NCBI GenBank assembly: GCA_945901025.1
Contig: CAMDJW010000007.1
Coordinates: 1-64,000, forward strand
DNA length: 64,000 nt
Direction of reading: 5' to 3'
Source: Spirosoma fluviale
Lineage (GTDB): Bacteria; Bacteroidota; Bacteroidia; Cytophagales; Spirosomataceae
Positions within the stretch are counted from its first letter, which is position 1. Each line of letters begins with the position of its first letter. Shown in pieces: positions 1 to 11,711 of the stretch. The translations under genes and the position numbers were made by a program. A model generated the notes under the pieces. It searched no databases. It was given only the letters and a program-made list of their open reading frames with translations, and was not told the origin of the DNA.

Positions 1-172
1 ATGATTTAAACATGATACCTCTTCTTTATTTCTATCAACACGTCAAAGAACTCTTTAAACTCGAACATTAATCTAGGTTATTTCTAACCACTTAATCCTC
101 TCGTCTATGCGCTAGCTGCGTTTAGCTAGCAATTGGGAGTGCAAAGATGTAGGATTAAATTTAAAATAGCAA
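1..172 (-). promoter_or_regulatory. rRNA operon promoter and leader; operon body lies off the left edge
   Basis: Read on the minus strand this gene-free stretch looks like the start of an rRNA operon. A -33 TTG (complement of 170-172) and a -7 box CATCTTTG (complement of 142-149, 7 of 8 to TAnnTTTG) are 20 nt apart. Downstream come a hairpin with 7-bp arms GCTAGCT/AGCTAGC (111-117 and 124-130), a second hairpin GGTTA/TAACC (76-80 and 85-89), and a boxA-like antitermination motif GAGTTCTTTGACG (complement of 41-53), which resembles the leader motif upstream of 16S genes in this phylum. No mature 16S sequence is visible in the remaining 40 nt. The order of signals is what I see; the rRNA operon itself is inference. 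From 173 to 308 I see only AT-rich spacer. Confidence 0.6.
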
Positions 173-308
173 ATCAAGGCCAAATCTTTTTCTAATAATT
201 TCCCCTTGATTAATTAACTGCGTAGCTAATCAACTGAATATCAAAGAATAAAAAACGAAAATAAATTGAAAAAAAATTAAGGATTTCTTTTAAAAATAAG
301 TCTAATGG

Positions 309-1937
309 CTATTTTTCTAAGAATGGATAACGGAAATCCGTCGGCGAAACAAAAACTTCTTTGATCGTTCGAGGAGAAACCCATCGCAATAAATTCAAGT
401 AAGACCCCGCCTTATCATTCGTGCCAGATGCCCGCGCCCCTCCAAAAGGTTGTTGGCCCACCACCGCCCCCGTGCACTTATCATTTAGATATAAATTTCC
501 AGCCGCATGGACTAAGGCCGACTTCGCCTCTTCCATCGCATAGGAATCCTGAGCAAAAATCGCACCGGTCAAGGCATAAGCTGATGTCTCATCCACCATT
601 TTCAAAGTCTTCGCCCAGTCCTTATCCTCATATATATATATCGTTAACACAGGACCAAAAATTTCCTCCACCATCGTTCTCGATTTTGGATCAGTAGTCA
701 ATAAGATCGTTGGCTCGACAAAATACCCTTTCGTATCATCACTCCCTCCCCCAGCAAAAATGCTAACAGCCGAATCTTTTTTTGCATCCTCTATATACGA
801 GACAATCTTAGCAAACGCTTTGGCATCGATCACCGCATTCACAAAATGACCAAAGTCCTCCGTGCCCCCCATTTGAATCGCAGCCAAATCCTCCCGCAAA
901 TATTCCGCCACCTGTGGCCATATCGATTTAGGAATGTAGGCCCGAGAGGCCGCTGAACATTTTTGACCCTGATACTCAAAGGCACCCCGCACCAATCCCA
1001 CCGCCAAGGCCTTCGGGTCCGCAGATGCATGTGCGACCACAAAATCCTTGCCGCCCGTTTCCCCTACAATCCTAGGATACGATTTATAGGTAGATATATT
1101 ATTTCCAATATTCTTCCAAATCGTTTGAAATACAGCCGTAGACCCAGTAAAATGAACCCCAGCAAAATCTCGATGAGAAAATACGACCTCCCCTGCTTCC
1201 AGCCCATCCGCAAAAACCAAATTAATCACCCCAGCCGGTAATCCCGCCTCCTCCAAAATTTCCATCAACAAACCCGCCGAATAAACCTGCGAAGGCGATG
1301 GCTTCCAAACAACCGTATTCCCCATCAAAGCCGGTGCCGCCGGTAAATTTCCCGCAATGGCTGTAAAATTAAAGGGGGTCAATGCATACACAAATCCCTC
1401 CAAAGACCTATATTCCACTCGATTCCACACACCTGCCGACGAAATCGGCTGATCTGAATAAATCTGAGAAGCAAAATGCACATTGAATCTAAGAAAATCC
1501 ACCCACTCACATGCCGCATCGATCTCTGCTTGATAAACATTTTTCGACTGCCCCAACATCGTTCTCGCGTTCAATTGCATTCGATATTTGGTCGCCGAAA
1601 GCTCCGCCGCCTTTAAAAAGATCGCTGCCCTCCTTTCCCATGGCATAGCCGACCAGCCAGCATGTGCATTCAAAGCTGCATCAATCGCCGCCGAAACTTC
1701 TTTCTTTCCCCCCTCATAATAATACCCTAAAATATGCTGATGGTCATGCGGGCAACTCATCAAAGTTTTTTGAGAACCCCGAACGTCCTTCCCACCGATC
1801 CGCATGGAAATATCAATTTGTTGGCCCCTTAATTCCGCGATCGTTTCTTGTAAACGATTTCGCTCAGCACTACCCTTTGCATAAGAAAATATAGGCTCAT
1901 TTATTGGGACAGGATTATTGAAAAAACCAGTTGACAT
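309..1937 (-). CDS. pruA: L-glutamate gamma-semialdehyde (1-pyrroline-5-carboxylate) dehydrogenase
   Basis: This 542-residue protein oxidises glutamate-5-semialdehyde to glutamate with NAD+, the second step of proline catabolism, in the cytoplasm. It is a stand-alone dehydrogenase, not the PutA fusion, and has the length usual for the single-domain P5CDH family. The aldehyde dehydrogenase signatures are intact: the cofactor-loop motif FTGSTAVF near residue 263, the general-base Glu293 in VGETGGKD, and the nucleophile Cys327 in GQKCSAASR. The gene follows the helix-hairpin-helix gene on the same strand after a 54-nt gap, so the two may be co-transcribed. No proline dehydrogenase gene is adjacent. 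The family call is secure; the operon link is only suggested by spacing. Confidence 0.93.
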   Translation of the reverse strand: MSTGFFNNPVPINEPIFSYAKGSAERNRLQETIAELRGQQIDISMRIGGKDVRGSQKTLMSCPHDHQHILGYYYEGGKKEVSAAIDAALNAHAGWSAMPWERRAAIFLKAAELSATKYRMQLNARTMLGQSKNVYQAEIDAACEWVDFLRFNVHFASQIYSDQPISSAGVWNRVEYRSLEGFVYALTPFNFTAIAGNLPAAPALMGNTVVWKPSPSQVYSAGLLMEILEEAGLPAGVINLVFADGLEAGEVVFSHRDFAGVHFTGSTAVFQTIWKNIGNNISTYKSYPRIVGETGGKDFVVAHASADPKALAVGLVRGAFEYQGQKCSAASRAYIPKSIWPQVAEYLREDLAAIQMGGTEDFGHFVNAVIDAKAFAKIVSYIEDAKKDSAVSIFAGGGSDDTKGYFVEPTILLTTDPKSRTMVEEIFGPVLTIYIYEDKDWAKTLKMVDETSAYALTGAIFAQDSYAMEEAKSALVHAAGNLYLNDKCTGAVVGQQPFGGARASGTNDKAGSYLNLLRWVSPRTIKEVFVSPTDFRYPFLEK

Positions 1938-1991
1938 ATTATTTTTTGTTTGTTGAATTGTAACACTAAATTAATCCTTTTAAAAGAATTT

Positions 1992-2708
1992 TCAAGGTTC
2001 ATAGGAAAGGTATGGTTTTAATCGAATCCAAACAGCCATATCCAAGCCTTGAATCTTCTCCAATTCTTCAAAACTTGATATATAAGGATGCTGCTTTCGG
2101 TAGGTTAAAAAAAATTTCACCTGCGCATAAGGTAGATAAGGATGCCTAAACTCGTTCCATGCCATTTGGTTTACTCGCAAAGTCCTAAAAACTCCTGTGC
2201 CAATTTTCAAATGTGATTTATTTTCATCCACCCACACAGAATCCAAGCCATAGACTTCCCTGAGTTGCAAAACCGCATTGAACCCGCCTAATCGTTGGCG
2301 ATACGCTAAAATACGCTTCGCAAAGCCTGGCCCAATCCCTTTCAAACCCACCCAAGCCACTGAATCTGCCAAATTAATATCCAAAGTCCATTGTTGGTTC
2401 GGTGCCCACTTCTTTATATACACCGGAAAATTAGCCCTTTTGAAATTGCCTGAAGACCCAAGCCTCCGCTCCCATTTTTTATGAACAGGATATTTAACCC
2501 ATTCTCGCGGCTTAGGCATTTTAACCAAAGCAGAGTTCCAAACCTTAGGCTCAAAAGAAGTGGCCAATTCGTCCTCTTCTATATAAGTATAATACATGGA
2601 CGCCAACACATAGATCAATAAAAGCAAAAACAAAGAATAAAGACCCTTAATCTCGCTTTGAGAAATGCCAAAAACAAATCTCAAATAATAGTGGATTTTG
2701 GCGCGCAT
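1992..2708 (-). CDS. Membrane-anchored helix-hairpin-helix protein (ComEA-like)
   Basis: The protein has 238 residues. A single hydrophobic segment near residues 22-42 probably anchors it in the inner membrane, followed by a basic, aromatic-rich linker. Two helix-hairpin-helix units follow: the first around residues 110-150 contains GLKGIGPGFAKRI and the second near the C terminus contains EELEKIQGLD. This layout resembles the ComEA/PF12836 family, whose members bind DNA non-specifically during uptake or repair. The role here is not known, and no com genes are adjacent. It is transcribed away from rpoB and toward pruA. Confidence 0.75.
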   Translation of the reverse strand: MRAKIHYYLRFVFGISQSEIKGLYSLFLLLLIYVLASMYYTYIEEDELATSFEPKVWNSALVKMPKPREWVKYPVHKKWERRLGSSGNFKRANFPVYIKKWAPNQQWTLDINLADSVAWVGLKGIGPGFAKRILAYRQRLGGFNAVLQLREVYGLDSVWVDENKSHLKIGTGVFRTLRVNQMAWNEFRHPYLPYAQVKFFLTYRKQHPYISSFEELEKIQGLDMAVWIRLKPYLSYEP

Positions 2709-2782
2709 GATATTGAATTGTTAGGTTTATATGCCTTTTTGAAAGGCATAAATCCAATTTGGATATTTTTTTTTACATATAG

Positions 2783-2812
2783 TTGACTTTCAAAAAATTA
2801 TCAGTAATTTTG
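2783..2812 (+). promoter_or_regulatory. Probable rpoBC promoter
   Basis: A -33 TTG at 2783-2785 is followed after 19 nt by TAATTTTG at 2805-2812, a full match to the Bacteroidota -7 consensus TAnnTTTG. Transcription from here would give a leader of roughly 190 nt before the rpoB start at 3011. A small hairpin TTCGG/CCGAA (2836-2840 and 2847-2851) lies just downstream. Spacing and both boxes are seen directly; activity is inferred. Confidence 0.6.
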
Positions 2813-2940
2813 CAAGCTATTTTAGGATACAAACCTTCGGGACTATCCGAAAAATGATTTCTGAAACACAAATCTCTTATCGTAGGGGAGGCTCAAAGGG
2901 AATTCATTTTTTTCATCTACGAGGCATTCAGCTTTTAATT

Positions 2941-2984
2941 TTCGCTTGATAAAGCGAGAAACTGTGCCCAGTTGGGCCTTTTTT
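2941..2984 (+). terminator. Attenuator-like tandem hairpins in the rpoB leader
   Basis: Two short stem-loops stand back to back: TCGCTT/AAGCGA (2942-2947 and 2952-2957) and GCCC/GGGC (2966-2969 and 2974-2977). The second is followed by C and a run of six T (2979-2984), the form of an intrinsic terminator, 26 nt before the rpoB start codon. It could end upstream transcription or act as an attenuator on rpoBC; sequence alone does not separate these. Confidence 0.45.
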
Positions 2985-3010
2985 CAATTTAATTTAAAAC
3001 GTATAAAGCC

Positions 3011-6000
3011 TTGAGTAACATCACTGCCACCGGAAGACATAGCTTTGCGAAAACGCAATCTGTGATCAATTATCCAGATTTTCTGGATATCCAAATCAAA
3101 TCCTTCCAGGATTTTTTCCAGTTAGAAACAGCTGCAGAAAACCGGACCGACGAAGGTTTATTTAAAGTATTTGCCGAAAATTTTCCGATCGCGGATTCGC
3201 GTGAGAACTTCGTGCTTTCTTTTGTTGATTATTCAGTAGATCCGCCGAAATATTCGGTAGATGAATGTATCGACCGAGGATTGACGTATTCGGTACCTTT
3301 GAAAGCCAAGTTGCGTTTGATCTGTAATGACACGGACAACGAGGATTTCCAAACCATCGAACAAGAAGTGTTCTTGGGTAACATCCCTTACATGACGGAG
3401 CGTGGATCATTCGTGATCAATGGCGCTGAGCGTGTTATTGTGTCCCAACTACATCGTTCACCGGGTGTGTTCTTTGCACAATCAAAGCATACGAACGGAA
3501 CAAAATTGTATTCGGCACGTATCATTCCGTTCAAGGGTTCTTGGATTGAATTTGCGACAGACGTTAATAACGTCATGTATGCGTACATTGACCGTAAGAA
3601 AAAGTTCCCAGTAACGGTGTTGCTTCGTGCGATTGGATACGGAAATGATAAAGACATTTTAGATCTATTCGGCTTAGCTGAGGAATTAAATGTGGATAAG
3701 AATACATTGAAGTCGACTGTAGGTCGCCGATTGGCTGCTAGGGTTTTAAAAACATGGCAAGAAGACTTCGTGGATGAGGACACGGGTGAGGTAGTTTCTA
3801 TTGACAGAAATGAAATCTTAATCGAGCGTGATACTGTTATTACGGAGAACGAAATTGAAACGATTTTAGATTCGGGTTCAAGCACAATCATTCTTCATAA
3901 GGACGATGTCAACGTATCTGATTATAACATCATATATAATACCTTGCAAAAAGATACTTCAAACTCTGAGAAAGAGGCGGTTGAAGTTATCTACAAGCAA
4001 TTACGTAATACGGATGCTCCGGATGAGCAAACTGCTCGTGACATCATTCAAAACTTGTTCTTCTCGGACAAGCGATATGATTTAGGGGAAGTAGGCCGTT
4101 ACCGTATCAACAAAAAATTAGGTCATGACATTCCGATGGAGGTTAAAGTATTAACCAAAGAGGACATCATTTCTATCGTAAAATACTTGATCGGTTTGAT
4201 CAATTCACGTGCGGTTGTGGATGATATTGACCACTTATCTAATCGCCGTGTTCGTACGGTGGGTGAGCAATTATATGCTCAGTTCGGAGTAGGTTTAGCA
4301 CGTATGGCTCGTACCATTAAGGAGCGTATGAACGTACGTGATAATGAGGACTTTAAGCCGGTGGATTTGATTAATGCCCGTACATTATCGTCTGTTATCA
4401 ACTCATTCTTTGGAACAAATCAGTTATCTCAATTCATGGATCAAACAAATCCATTGGCTGAGATTACACACAAGCGCCGTATGTCGGCCCTAGGACCTGG
4501 TGGACTTTCACGTGAAAGAGCTGGTTTCGAGGTTCGTGACGTTCACTACACGCACTACGGTCGTCTTTGTACGATTGAAACACCAGAGGGACCGAACATC
4601 GGTTTGATTTCATCTCTTTGTGTGCACGCGAAAGTGAATTCAATGGGATTCATCGAAACTCCTTACCGCATTATTGACGGTGGAAAAGTAGATATTTCGA
4701 CGCACGTTGAATATTTAACAGCGGAAGAAGAAGATGGTAAAAATATCGTTCAGGCAAATGCCATGATTGACAAAACGGGTAAATTCTTATCAGATCGTGT
4801 TAAGGCGCGTTTTGAAGGAGATTTTCCTTTGGTCAATCCAGCAGATGCACAATTCATGGACGTAGCACCAAACCAAATTGTTTCGGTAGCGGCTTCGATG
4901 ATTCCATTCTTGGAGCATGATGATGCGAACCGTGCCTTGATGGGATCCAACATGCAGCGCCAAGCGGTGCCATTGTTGCGCCCAGAGGCTCCGATCGTAG
5001 GAACTGGTTTAGAGCATCGTGTAGCGATTGACTCACGTACTTTAGTGGTTGCTGAAGGAACAGGGGTTGTGGAATATGTAGATGCATTACGTATCGTAGT
5101 TAATTATGATCAAACTGAATCTGAAAAATTAATCAGTTTCAGTGGTTCAACGAAGGAATACAATTTGATTAAATTCCGTAGAACAAATCAGGATACGACG
5201 ATCAACTTAAAACCGATTGTTTTCAAAGGAGATAAAGTATCTAAAGGACAGGCACTTTGCGAGGGTTATGCGACGCAAGCGGGTGAATTAGCCTTAGGTA
5301 GAAATATGAAAGTGGCGTTCATGCCATGGCAAGGATATAACTTTGAGGATGCGATTGTGATCTCAGAGAAAGTCGTTCGCGATGACATCTTTACTTCAAT
5401 CCACATTGAGGAATTTGAATTAGAGGTGCGTGATACAAAACGTGGTGAGGAAGAATTAACTTCTGAAATTCCAAACGTTTCTGAAGAAACTGTACGTAAC
5501 CTTGATGAAAATGGAGTGGTACGTGTGGGATCTGATGTGAAAGAGGGAGATATCTTAATTGGTAAAATTACACCAAAAGGAGAGTCTGATCCGACGCCAG
5601 AGGAGAAATTATTACGCGCCATCTTTGGTGACAAAGCGGGTGATGTAAAAGATGCTTCTAAGAAAGCACCACCATCCTTAAAAGGTGTGGTCATCGACAC
5701 TAAATTATTTGCTCGCCCTAAAAAGGACAAAGAAGAGCGTGATAAGTCGAAGGCTGAATTAAAGAAAGTGATGAAAGTATATGGCAAGGACCTATTGGAA
5801 ATTCGCCGCATCATGATCGAGAAGACCGTAGCTTTATTAGCTGGAAAAACATGTGGTGGTATTCGCCATAAGTTTGGAACAGTAATCGTGGAGAAAGGTG
5901 TGAAATTCAGTGCTAAGAATATTGAGGAATTATTATTCCCAGAGAAAAATATGTATCGTGATGAGTCAACATATGCGGTTCCTGAAGAGGCTAACTTATT

Positions 6001-6883
6001 ATCTGACTTAATCGTAGAAGATGCTACTGCAGATGCTGAAGTAAATGCAAATTTCTTACAATTGATCATAAATTTCCACGGACGCAGAAATGAAATCGCT
6101 GGACAATTCAAGCGTGAGCGTTTTGTATTAGAAGTAGGAGATGAATTACCTGCAGGTATTGTCAAATTAGCTAAGGTTTATATTGCCAAGAAACGTAAGT
6201 TAAAAGTGGGTGATAAGATGGCGGGTCGTCACGGAAATAAGGGTGTTGTAGCTCGTATCGTTCGTGAGGAAGATATGCCATTCCTAGAAGATGGAACACC
6301 GGTTGATATCGTATTGAATCCATTGGGAGTACCATCTCGTATGAACTTAGGTCAAATCTATGAAACAGTATTAGGTTGGGCTGGACAAAAATTAGGCAAG
6401 CGTTATGCGACACCTATTTTTGACGGTGGAACTGAGGCTGAAGTAGCGGCAGAATTAACCTTAGCTGGGTTACCAGATTGGGGCCGTACTTATTTGTACA
6501 ATGGTTTGACTGGAGATAAATTTGACCAACCCGTTACTGTTGGTATTATCTACATGCTGAAACTAGGTCACTTAGTTGACGATAAAATGCACGCACGTTC
6601 GATCGGGCCTTATTCATTAATTACGCAACAACCATTAGGAGGTAAAGCTCAATTTGGAGGTCAGCGTTTTGGTGAGATGGAGGTTTGGGCATTGGAGGCA
6701 TTTGGAGCTGCTAATATCTTGCAAGAGATTTTAACGGTTAAATCGGATGATGTCATCGGTCGTGCTAAGGCATACGAAGCAATCGTTAAAGGTGAGAACA
6801 TGCCTAAACCAAACATTCCAGAATCATTCAATGTATTGATTCATGAATTGAGAGGTTTAGCCCTTGAAATCACCCTTGAGTAA
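3011..6883 (+). CDS. rpoB: DNA-directed RNA polymerase subunit beta
   Basis: This is the 1290-residue beta subunit, which with beta-prime forms the RNA polymerase catalytic core. Conserved blocks are plain: the rifampicin-pocket region around residues 455-520 ([20 protein letters not shown], then [16 protein letters not shown]), the [12 protein letters not shown] block near residue 1070, and the C-terminal [20 protein letters not shown] clamp-contact region. The start appears to be TTG, reading [15 protein letters not shown] see no in-frame ATG nearby that would keep this conserved N terminus. Unlike the common rplKAJL-rpoBC order, no ribosomal protein gene lies upstream; the neighbour is a divergent helix-hairpin-helix gene. 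rpoC follows after 57 nt and is surely co-transcribed. Confidence 0.97.
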   Translation: MSNITATGRHSFAKTQSVINYPDFLDIQIKSFQDFFQLETAAENRTDEGLFKVFAENFPIADSRENFVLSFVDYSVDPPKYSVDECIDRGLTYSVPLKAKLRLICNDTDNEDFQTIEQEVFLGNIPYMTERGSFVINGAERVIVSQLHRSPGVFFAQSKHTNGTKLYSARIIPFKGSWIEFATDVNNVMYAYIDRKKKFPVTVLLRAIGYGNDKDILDLFGLAEELNVDKNTLKSTVGRRLAARVLKTWQEDFVDEDTGEVVSIDRNEILIERDTVITENEIETILDSGSSTIILHKDDVNVSDYNIIYNTLQKDTSNSEKEAVEVIYKQLRNTDAPDEQTARDIIQNLFFSDKRYDLGEVGRYRINKKLGHDIPMEVKVLTKEDIISIVKYLIGLINSRAVVDDIDHLSNRRVRTVGEQLYAQFGVGLARMARTIKERMNVRDNEDFKPVDLINARTLSSVINSFFGTNQLSQFMDQTNPLAEITHKRRMSALGPGGLSRERAGFEVRDVHYTHYGRLCTIETPEGPNIGLISSLCVHAKVNSMGFIETPYRIIDGGKVDISTHVEYLTAEEEDGKNIVQANAMIDKTGKFLSDRVKARFEGDFPLVNPADAQFMDVAPNQIVSVAASMIPFLEHDDANRALMGSNMQRQAVPLLRPEAPIVGTGLEHRVAIDSRTLVVAEGTGVVEYVDALRIVVNYDQTESEKLISFSGSTKEYNLIKFRRTNQDTTINLKPIVFKGDKVSKGQALCEGYATQAGELALGRNMKVAFMPWQGYNFEDAIVISEKVVRDDIFTSIHIEEFELEVRDTKRGEEELTSEIPNVSEETVRNLDENGVVRVGSDVKEGDILIGKITPKGESDPTPEEKLLRAIFGDKAGDVKDASKKAPPSLKGVVIDTKLFARPKKDKEERDKSKAELKKVMKVYGKDLLEIRRIMIEKTVALLAGKTCGGIRHKFGTVIVEKGVKFSAKNIEELLFPEKNMYRDESTYAVPEEANLLSDLIVEDATADAEVNANFLQLIINFHGRRNEIAGQFKRERFVLEVGDELPAGIVKLAKVYIAKKRKLKVGDKMAGRHGNKGVVARIVREEDMPFLEDGTPVDIVLNPLGVPSRMNLGQIYETVLGWAGQKLGKRYATPIFDGGTEAEVAAELTLAGLPDWGRTYLYNGLTGDKFDQPVTVGIIYMLKLGHLVDDKMHARSIGPYSLITQQPLGGKAQFGGQRFGEMEVWALEAFGAANILQEILTVKSDDVIGRAKAYEAIVKGENMPKPNIPESFNVLIHELRGLALEITLE

Positions 6884-6940
6884 TAAAAATAGGGCTTAGG
6901 CCCTTATAAAGAGTTCATTTTCCAATAAAATACAAAGAAA

Positions 6941-9900
6941 ATGTCATTTAAAAAGACGAGAAAACTGAATAGCGATTTCCAAAAAGTGACCATCTCATTG
7001 GCATCGCCGGAATCAATTCTAGAAAGTTCAAATGGGGAAGTAACCCAACCAGAGACGATCAATTACCGTACTTACAAACCAGAAATGGGCGGTTTATTTT
7101 GTGAGCGTATCTTTGGACCTACAAAAGACTGGGAATGTCACTGTGGGAAATATAAAAGAATCCGATACAAAGGAATCATCTGCGACCGTTGCGGCGTGGA
7201 AGTTACGGAGAAAAAAGTACGTCGTGAACGTATGGGACACATCGAATTGGTGGTTCCAGTAGCTCACATTTGGTACTTCCGTAGCTTACCGAACAAAATC
7301 GGTTATATGCTGGGTTTGTCCACTAAGAAATTAGATCAAATCATTTATTATGAGCGTTATGTTGTAATCCAAGCAGGTATGTATGCTGAAGAAGGAAAAA
7401 TCGGTAGTCAATACCTGGATTTCCTTACAGAAGATGAATACTTAGACATCTTAGATAAATTACCTCGTGAGAACCAACATCTTCCAGATGAGGATCCACA
7501 GAAATTTATCGCCAAAATGGGTGCTGACGCATTAAATATGTTGTTGACTCGCATCGAATTAAATAGTTTATCTGCTGATTTACGTCACTCTGCTGATACT
7601 GAATCATCTCAACAACGTAAGGCTGAGGCTTTAAAGCGTTTGAAGGTGGTAGAAGCTTTCCGCGAGTCGATAGGTCGTATTGATAATCGTCCTGAGTGGA
7701 TGATCATTAAAATGGTTCCAGTAATTCCACCAGAATTACGTCCATTGGTGCCATTGGATGGAGGTCGTTTTGCGACATCTGACTTAAATGATTTATACCG
7801 TCGTGTGATTATCCGCAACAATCGTTTGAAGCGTTTGATCGAAATCAAAGCGCCAGAAGTAATCTTGCGTAATGAGAAGCGTATGTTACAAGAGGCTGTT
7901 GACAGTTTATTTGACAACTCACGTAAAGTAAATGCGGTTCGTTCTGAGGGTAACCGTGCCTTGAAATCTCTTTCTGATATGTTGAAAGGAAAGCAAGGTC
8001 GTTTCCGTCAAAACTTATTAGGTAAGCGTGTGGATTATTCAGGTCGTTCGGTTATTGTCGTAGGACCCGAATTGAAAATGCACGAATGTGGTCTTCCAAA
8101 AGATATGGCTGCTGAGTTATTCAAACCATTTGTTATCCGTAAGTTGATCGAGCGAGGAATCGTAAAAACGGTTAAGTCGGCGAAGAAAATTGTTGATCGC
8201 AAAGATCCAGTGGTTTGGGATATTTTGGAAAATGTCATGAAGGGACATCCGGTACTTTTAAACCGTGCTCCTACGTTACACCGTTTGGGTATCCAAGCGT
8301 TCCAACCGAAATTAATTGAAGGAAAAGCAATCCAATTGCACCCATTAACATGTACAGCTTTTAATGCTGACTTTGATGGTGACCAGATGGCCGTTCACGT
8401 TCCACTCGGACATGAAGCTATTTTGGAAGCCTCTTTGTTGATGCTTGCTTCTCATAACATCTTGAACCCTGCGAATGGTGCTCCTATTACGGTGCCATCT
8501 CAAGACATGGTTTTGGGTTTATATTATGTAACGAAAGGACGTAAATCAACTCCAGACCATAAAGTGGATGGAGAAGGATCTCGTTTCTATGGTTTCGAAG
8601 AGGTTGTTATCGCTTTAAATGAAAAGAAATTATCTAAGCATGCGAACATCGTGGTAAAAGCTACGGTTCGTAAGGACGATGGTACATTAGCGCAAGAAAT
8701 GGTGGAAACTGTGGCTGGCCGTGTATTGTTCAACTTATGTGTTCCAGAAGCTGTGGGATATATCAATGAATTGTTGACCAAGAAGAAATTGCAACAAATC
8801 ATTTCACAAGTTCATAAGATTTGTGGAATGGCTCGTACAGCACAATTCTTGGATGATATTAAAGAATTAGGATTCCAACAAGCCTTCCATGGTGGTTTAT
8901 CGATGGGTATAGGTGATGTTCAAATTCCTGCTGAAAAAGCTTCATTAGTGAAGAAGGCGCAGGCGGATGTTCAAGCGGTTTGGGATAACTATTTAATGGG
9001 TTTAATCACAGATAACGAGCGTTATAATGCGGTTATTGACATTTGGACTAAAGTTAACTCGAAGATCACTGAGACGTTAATGAAGCAAATGGAGGAGGAT
9101 AACCAAGGATTTAATGCGATCTACATGATGATGCACTCGGGAGCTCGTGGTTCTCGTGAACAGATTCGTCAATTGGGTGGTATGCGTGGTTTGATGGCAA
9201 AACCTCAAAAGAACTTACAAGGTTCGATTGGCGAGATCATTGAAAACCCAATCCTTTCTAACTTTAAAGAAGGTCTTGACGTATTAGAATACTTTATTTC
9301 AACACACGGTGCTCGTAAAGGTTTGGCAGATACTGCTTTAAAAACTGCGGATGCTGGTTATTTGACTCGTCGTTTACATGATGTGGCTCAAGATGTGATT
9401 GTGAATGAAGATGATTGTGGTACATTACGTGGTATCGAAGTGTTCCCGTTGAAAGATAATGAGGAAATTATCGAACCATTATCAGAGCGTATCCTAGGTC
9501 GTGTTTCGATTCATGATGTGTATGATCCAATTTCAGGAGAATTAATTGTTGCTTCAGGCGACGAAATCACTGAAATAGTGGCTAATCACATTGATGAAAC
9601 TTCGATTGAGTCGGTTGAAATTCGTTCGGTATTAACTTGTGAAACAAGAAGTGGTGTTTGTGCTAAATGTTACGGACGTAACTTAGCTACTGCGGCCATG
9701 GTTAATTTAGGTGAGGCTGTAGGTGTAATTGCATCTCAGTCCATTGGTGAGCCAGGAACACAGTTGACATTACGTACATTCCACGTGGGTGGTACTGCAC
9801 AAAACGTTTCATTAGATGCGAGCGTGAAAGCGAAATTTGATGGAGTTTTGAATTTTGAAGAAGTTCGTTCGGTAAGTTCGACTGACGCGGAGGGAAATCC

Positions 9901-11278
9901 AGTGGAAATCGTGATGGGTCGTTCGGGTGAGATTCAAATCTTAAATCCTGCGAATAAGCAAATTTTAATTTCTTCTAATATTCCTTATGGTTCATTCTTA
10001 CGTGTTAAGGAAGGCCAGACGATTAAGAAGGGAGACGAGATTTGTGCTTGGGATCCATACAATGCGGTGATTCTTTCTGAGGCTGAAGGTAAAATTGAAT
10101 TTGAGGCGATTGAAGAAAACAATACCTACAAAGAAGAGGCGGATGAGCAAACAGGTATGCGTGAGAAGGTAATTATCGAATCTAAGGATAAGACTAAAAA
10201 CCCATCTGTACTTGTTGTATCAAAAGGCAAAGAAGATTTAGTTTATAACGTACCCGTAGGAGCGCGTTTAGCGATTAGTATTGGGGATAAAATTAAGGCG
10301 GGTCAAATTATCGCTAAAATTCCTCGGGCTGCAGGTAAAACCCGTGATATTACAGGAGGTCTTCCTCGTGTAACGGAATTATTTGAGGCGCGTAACCCTT
10401 CTAATCCTGCGGTTGTTTCTGAAATTGACGGGGTAATTTCATATGGTATCATCAAACGTGGTAACCGTGAAATTATCGTAACGCCAAAAGAAGGAACTGA
10501 GCGTCATTATTTAGTGCCATTGACTCGATTCATTTTGGTACAAAACAATGACTTCGTACGTGCGGGTACTCCACTTTCTGATGGTGCGATTACGCCTTCA
10601 GATATCTTGAAAATCAAAGGGCCAACAGCCGTTCAGGAATATTTAGTGAATGAAATCCAAGATGTATATCGTCTACAGGGTGTAAAAATCAATGATAAGC
10701 ATATTGAATGTATTGTACGTCAAATGATGCAGAAAGTTGAAATTTTAGAACCAGGTGATACTCAATTCTTACAAGGACAAAATGTAGATCGTTTCGTATT
10801 CCGTGAGGAAAATGATTTGATCTTAGATAAGAAAGTCATTACAGATGCGGGTGATTCTGAAAAATACAAGGCGGGAATGATTTTATCAGCACGTGCATTG
10901 CGTGATGAAAATTCATCTCTAAAGCGTCGTGATATGAAAATCATGAAAGTACGTGATGCAGCTGCGGCGGTATCATCTGCTAACTTGCAAGGTATCACAC
11001 AGGCGTCCTTAGGAACAGAATCATTCATCTCAGCGGCATCGTTCCAGGAGACTACGAAAGTACTTTCTGAGGCTTCGATTCGCGCTAAAGTAGATACTTT
11101 AGATGGCTTGAAAGAGAACGTAATTGTAGGTCATTTAATTCCTGCAGGAACGGGTCTTCGTCGTTACAAAGACATCTTAGTTACTTCGGTTGATGAATTA
11201 AGGCAATTAGAAGCGAAAAAAGTAGCCGCTGAAACTGAGGCAGCTACTGAAGCATATCGCGCTTCTGTTGAAAACTAA
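6941..11278 (+). CDS. rpoC: DNA-directed RNA polymerase subunit beta-prime
   Basis: The 1445-residue beta-prime subunit carries the polymerase active site. The N-terminal zinc-ribbon cysteines are present ([20 protein letters not shown], about residues 66-85), as is the catalytic magnesium motif [14 protein letters not shown] with its three Asp near residue 475. The second zinc site is seen in [14 protein letters not shown] near residue 905. The trigger-loop and bridge-helix region ([19 protein letters not shown]) is intact. It is the second gene of the rpoBC unit and is followed by a strong hairpin terminator. Nothing unusual is seen in length or motif content. Confidence 0.98.
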   Translation: MSFKKTRKLNSDFQKVTISLASPESILESSNGEVTQPETINYRTYKPEMGGLFCERIFGPTKDWECHCGKYKRIRYKGIICDRCGVEVTEKKVRRERMGHIELVVPVAHIWYFRSLPNKIGYMLGLSTKKLDQIIYYERYVVIQAGMYAEEGKIGSQYLDFLTEDEYLDILDKLPRENQHLPDEDPQKFIAKMGADALNMLLTRIELNSLSADLRHSADTESSQQRKAEALKRLKVVEAFRESIGRIDNRPEWMIIKMVPVIPPELRPLVPLDGGRFATSDLNDLYRRVIIRNNRLKRLIEIKAPEVILRNEKRMLQEAVDSLFDNSRKVNAVRSEGNRALKSLSDMLKGKQGRFRQNLLGKRVDYSGRSVIVVGPELKMHECGLPKDMAAELFKPFVIRKLIERGIVKTVKSAKKIVDRKDPVVWDILENVMKGHPVLLNRAPTLHRLGIQAFQPKLIEGKAIQLHPLTCTAFNADFDGDQMAVHVPLGHEAILEASLLMLASHNILNPANGAPITVPSQDMVLGLYYVTKGRKSTPDHKVDGEGSRFYGFEEVVIALNEKKLSKHANIVVKATVRKDDGTLAQEMVETVAGRVLFNLCVPEAVGYINELLTKKKLQQIISQVHKICGMARTAQFLDDIKELGFQQAFHGGLSMGIGDVQIPAEKASLVKKAQADVQAVWDNYLMGLITDNERYNAVIDIWTKVNSKITETLMKQMEEDNQGFNAIYMMMHSGARGSREQIRQLGGMRGLMAKPQKNLQGSIGEIIENPILSNFKEGLDVLEYFISTHGARKGLADTALKTADAGYLTRRLHDVAQDVIVNEDDCGTLRGIEVFPLKDNEEIIEPLSERILGRVSIHDVYDPISGELIVASGDEITEIVANHIDETSIESVEIRSVLTCETRSGVCAKCYGRNLATAAMVNLGEAVGVIASQSIGEPGTQLTLRTFHVGGTAQNVSLDASVKAKFDGVLNFEEVRSVSSTDAEGNPVEIVMGRSGEIQILNPANKQILISSNIPYGSFLRVKEGQTIKKGDEICAWDPYNAVILSEAEGKIEFEAIEENNTYKEEADEQTGMREKVIIESKDKTKNPSVLVVSKGKEDLVYNVPVGARLAISIGDKIKAGQIIAKIPRAAGKTRDITGGLPRVTELFEARNPSNPAVVSEIDGVISYGIIKRGNREIIVTPKEGTERHYLVPLTRFILVQNNDFVRAGTPLSDGAITPSDILKIKGPTAVQEYLVNEIQDVYRLQGVKINDKHIECIVRQMMQKVEILEPGDTQFLQGQNVDRFVFREENDLILDKKVITDAGDSEKYKAGMILSARALRDENSSLKRRDMKIMKVRDAAAAVSSANLQGITQASLGTESFISAASFQETTKVLSEASIRAKVDTLDGLKENVIVGHLIPAGTGLRRYKDILVTSVDELRQLEAKKVAAETEAATEAYRASVEN

Positions 11279-11298
11279 TTGACGATTTATTTGAATAG

Positions 11299-11336
11299 AC
11301 CCCCGGCTTTTAATAAGTTCGGGGGTTTATTTTTTT
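11299..11336 (+). terminator. Intrinsic terminator after rpoC
   Basis: A GC-rich stem ACCCCCG (11299-11305) pairs with CGGGGGT (11320-11326) across a 14-nt loop and is followed by a T-rich tract. It lies 20 nt after the rpoC stop and marks the end of the rpoBC transcript. Confidence 0.88.
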
Positions 11337-11351
11337 AACCTATTATTTGAC

Positions 11352-11672
11352 ATGAATAATCCACAAGAAGAAAACCAATTAAACATAGAATTACCTGAAG
11401 AAATGGCAGAGGGATCTTATGTGAACCTAGCGCTCATCGCTCATTCTCCCTCTGAATTTGTCATCGACTTCATTCGGATATTGCCAGGAATTCCAAAAGC
11501 AAAAGTTAAGTCACGTGTGGTGATGACACCGGATCACGCTTACCGACTGATGTTAGCGTTGCAAGAAAATATTCAAAAATTCGAAGAGAACCATGGCGCC
11601 ATCATGAAAGAAGGAGAAGATTCAGGGTACCAATTTCCGATGAATTACAACGGGCCCATAGGCGAAGCGTAA
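11352..11672 (+). CDS. DUF3467 family protein
   Basis: This 106-residue acidic protein has no signal peptide or membrane segment. It contains the DUF3467 signature: an N-terminal ELPEEMAEGSYVNLALI, the motif HSPSEFVIDFIRILPG and the block AKVKSRVVMTPDHAYRLMLAL. DUF3467 genes are commonly found right after rpoC in Bacteroidota, which is where this one sits, although the rpoC terminator separates them. The biochemical function is unknown; the constant position hints at a link with transcription, which is inference. Confidence 0.88.
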   Translation: MNNPQEENQLNIELPEEMAEGSYVNLALIAHSPSEFVIDFIRILPGIPKAKVKSRVVMTPDHAYRLMLALQENIQKFEENHGAIMKEGEDSGYQFPMNYNGPIGEA

Positions 11673-11711
11673 ACGTTTTAGGTTTTTATTTCATCAAAAA
11701 GCTTTATTTTT

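Noticed and set aside
3388-3891. Open frame of 167 codons on the minus strand
   Set aside because: It is fully antisense to the rpoB N-terminal domain and shows no family motif.
5266-6165. Long open frame of 299 codons on the minus strand
   Set aside because: It lies entirely inside rpoB, has no recognisable domain and a Ser/Asn-rich composition typical of antisense to a conserved gene.
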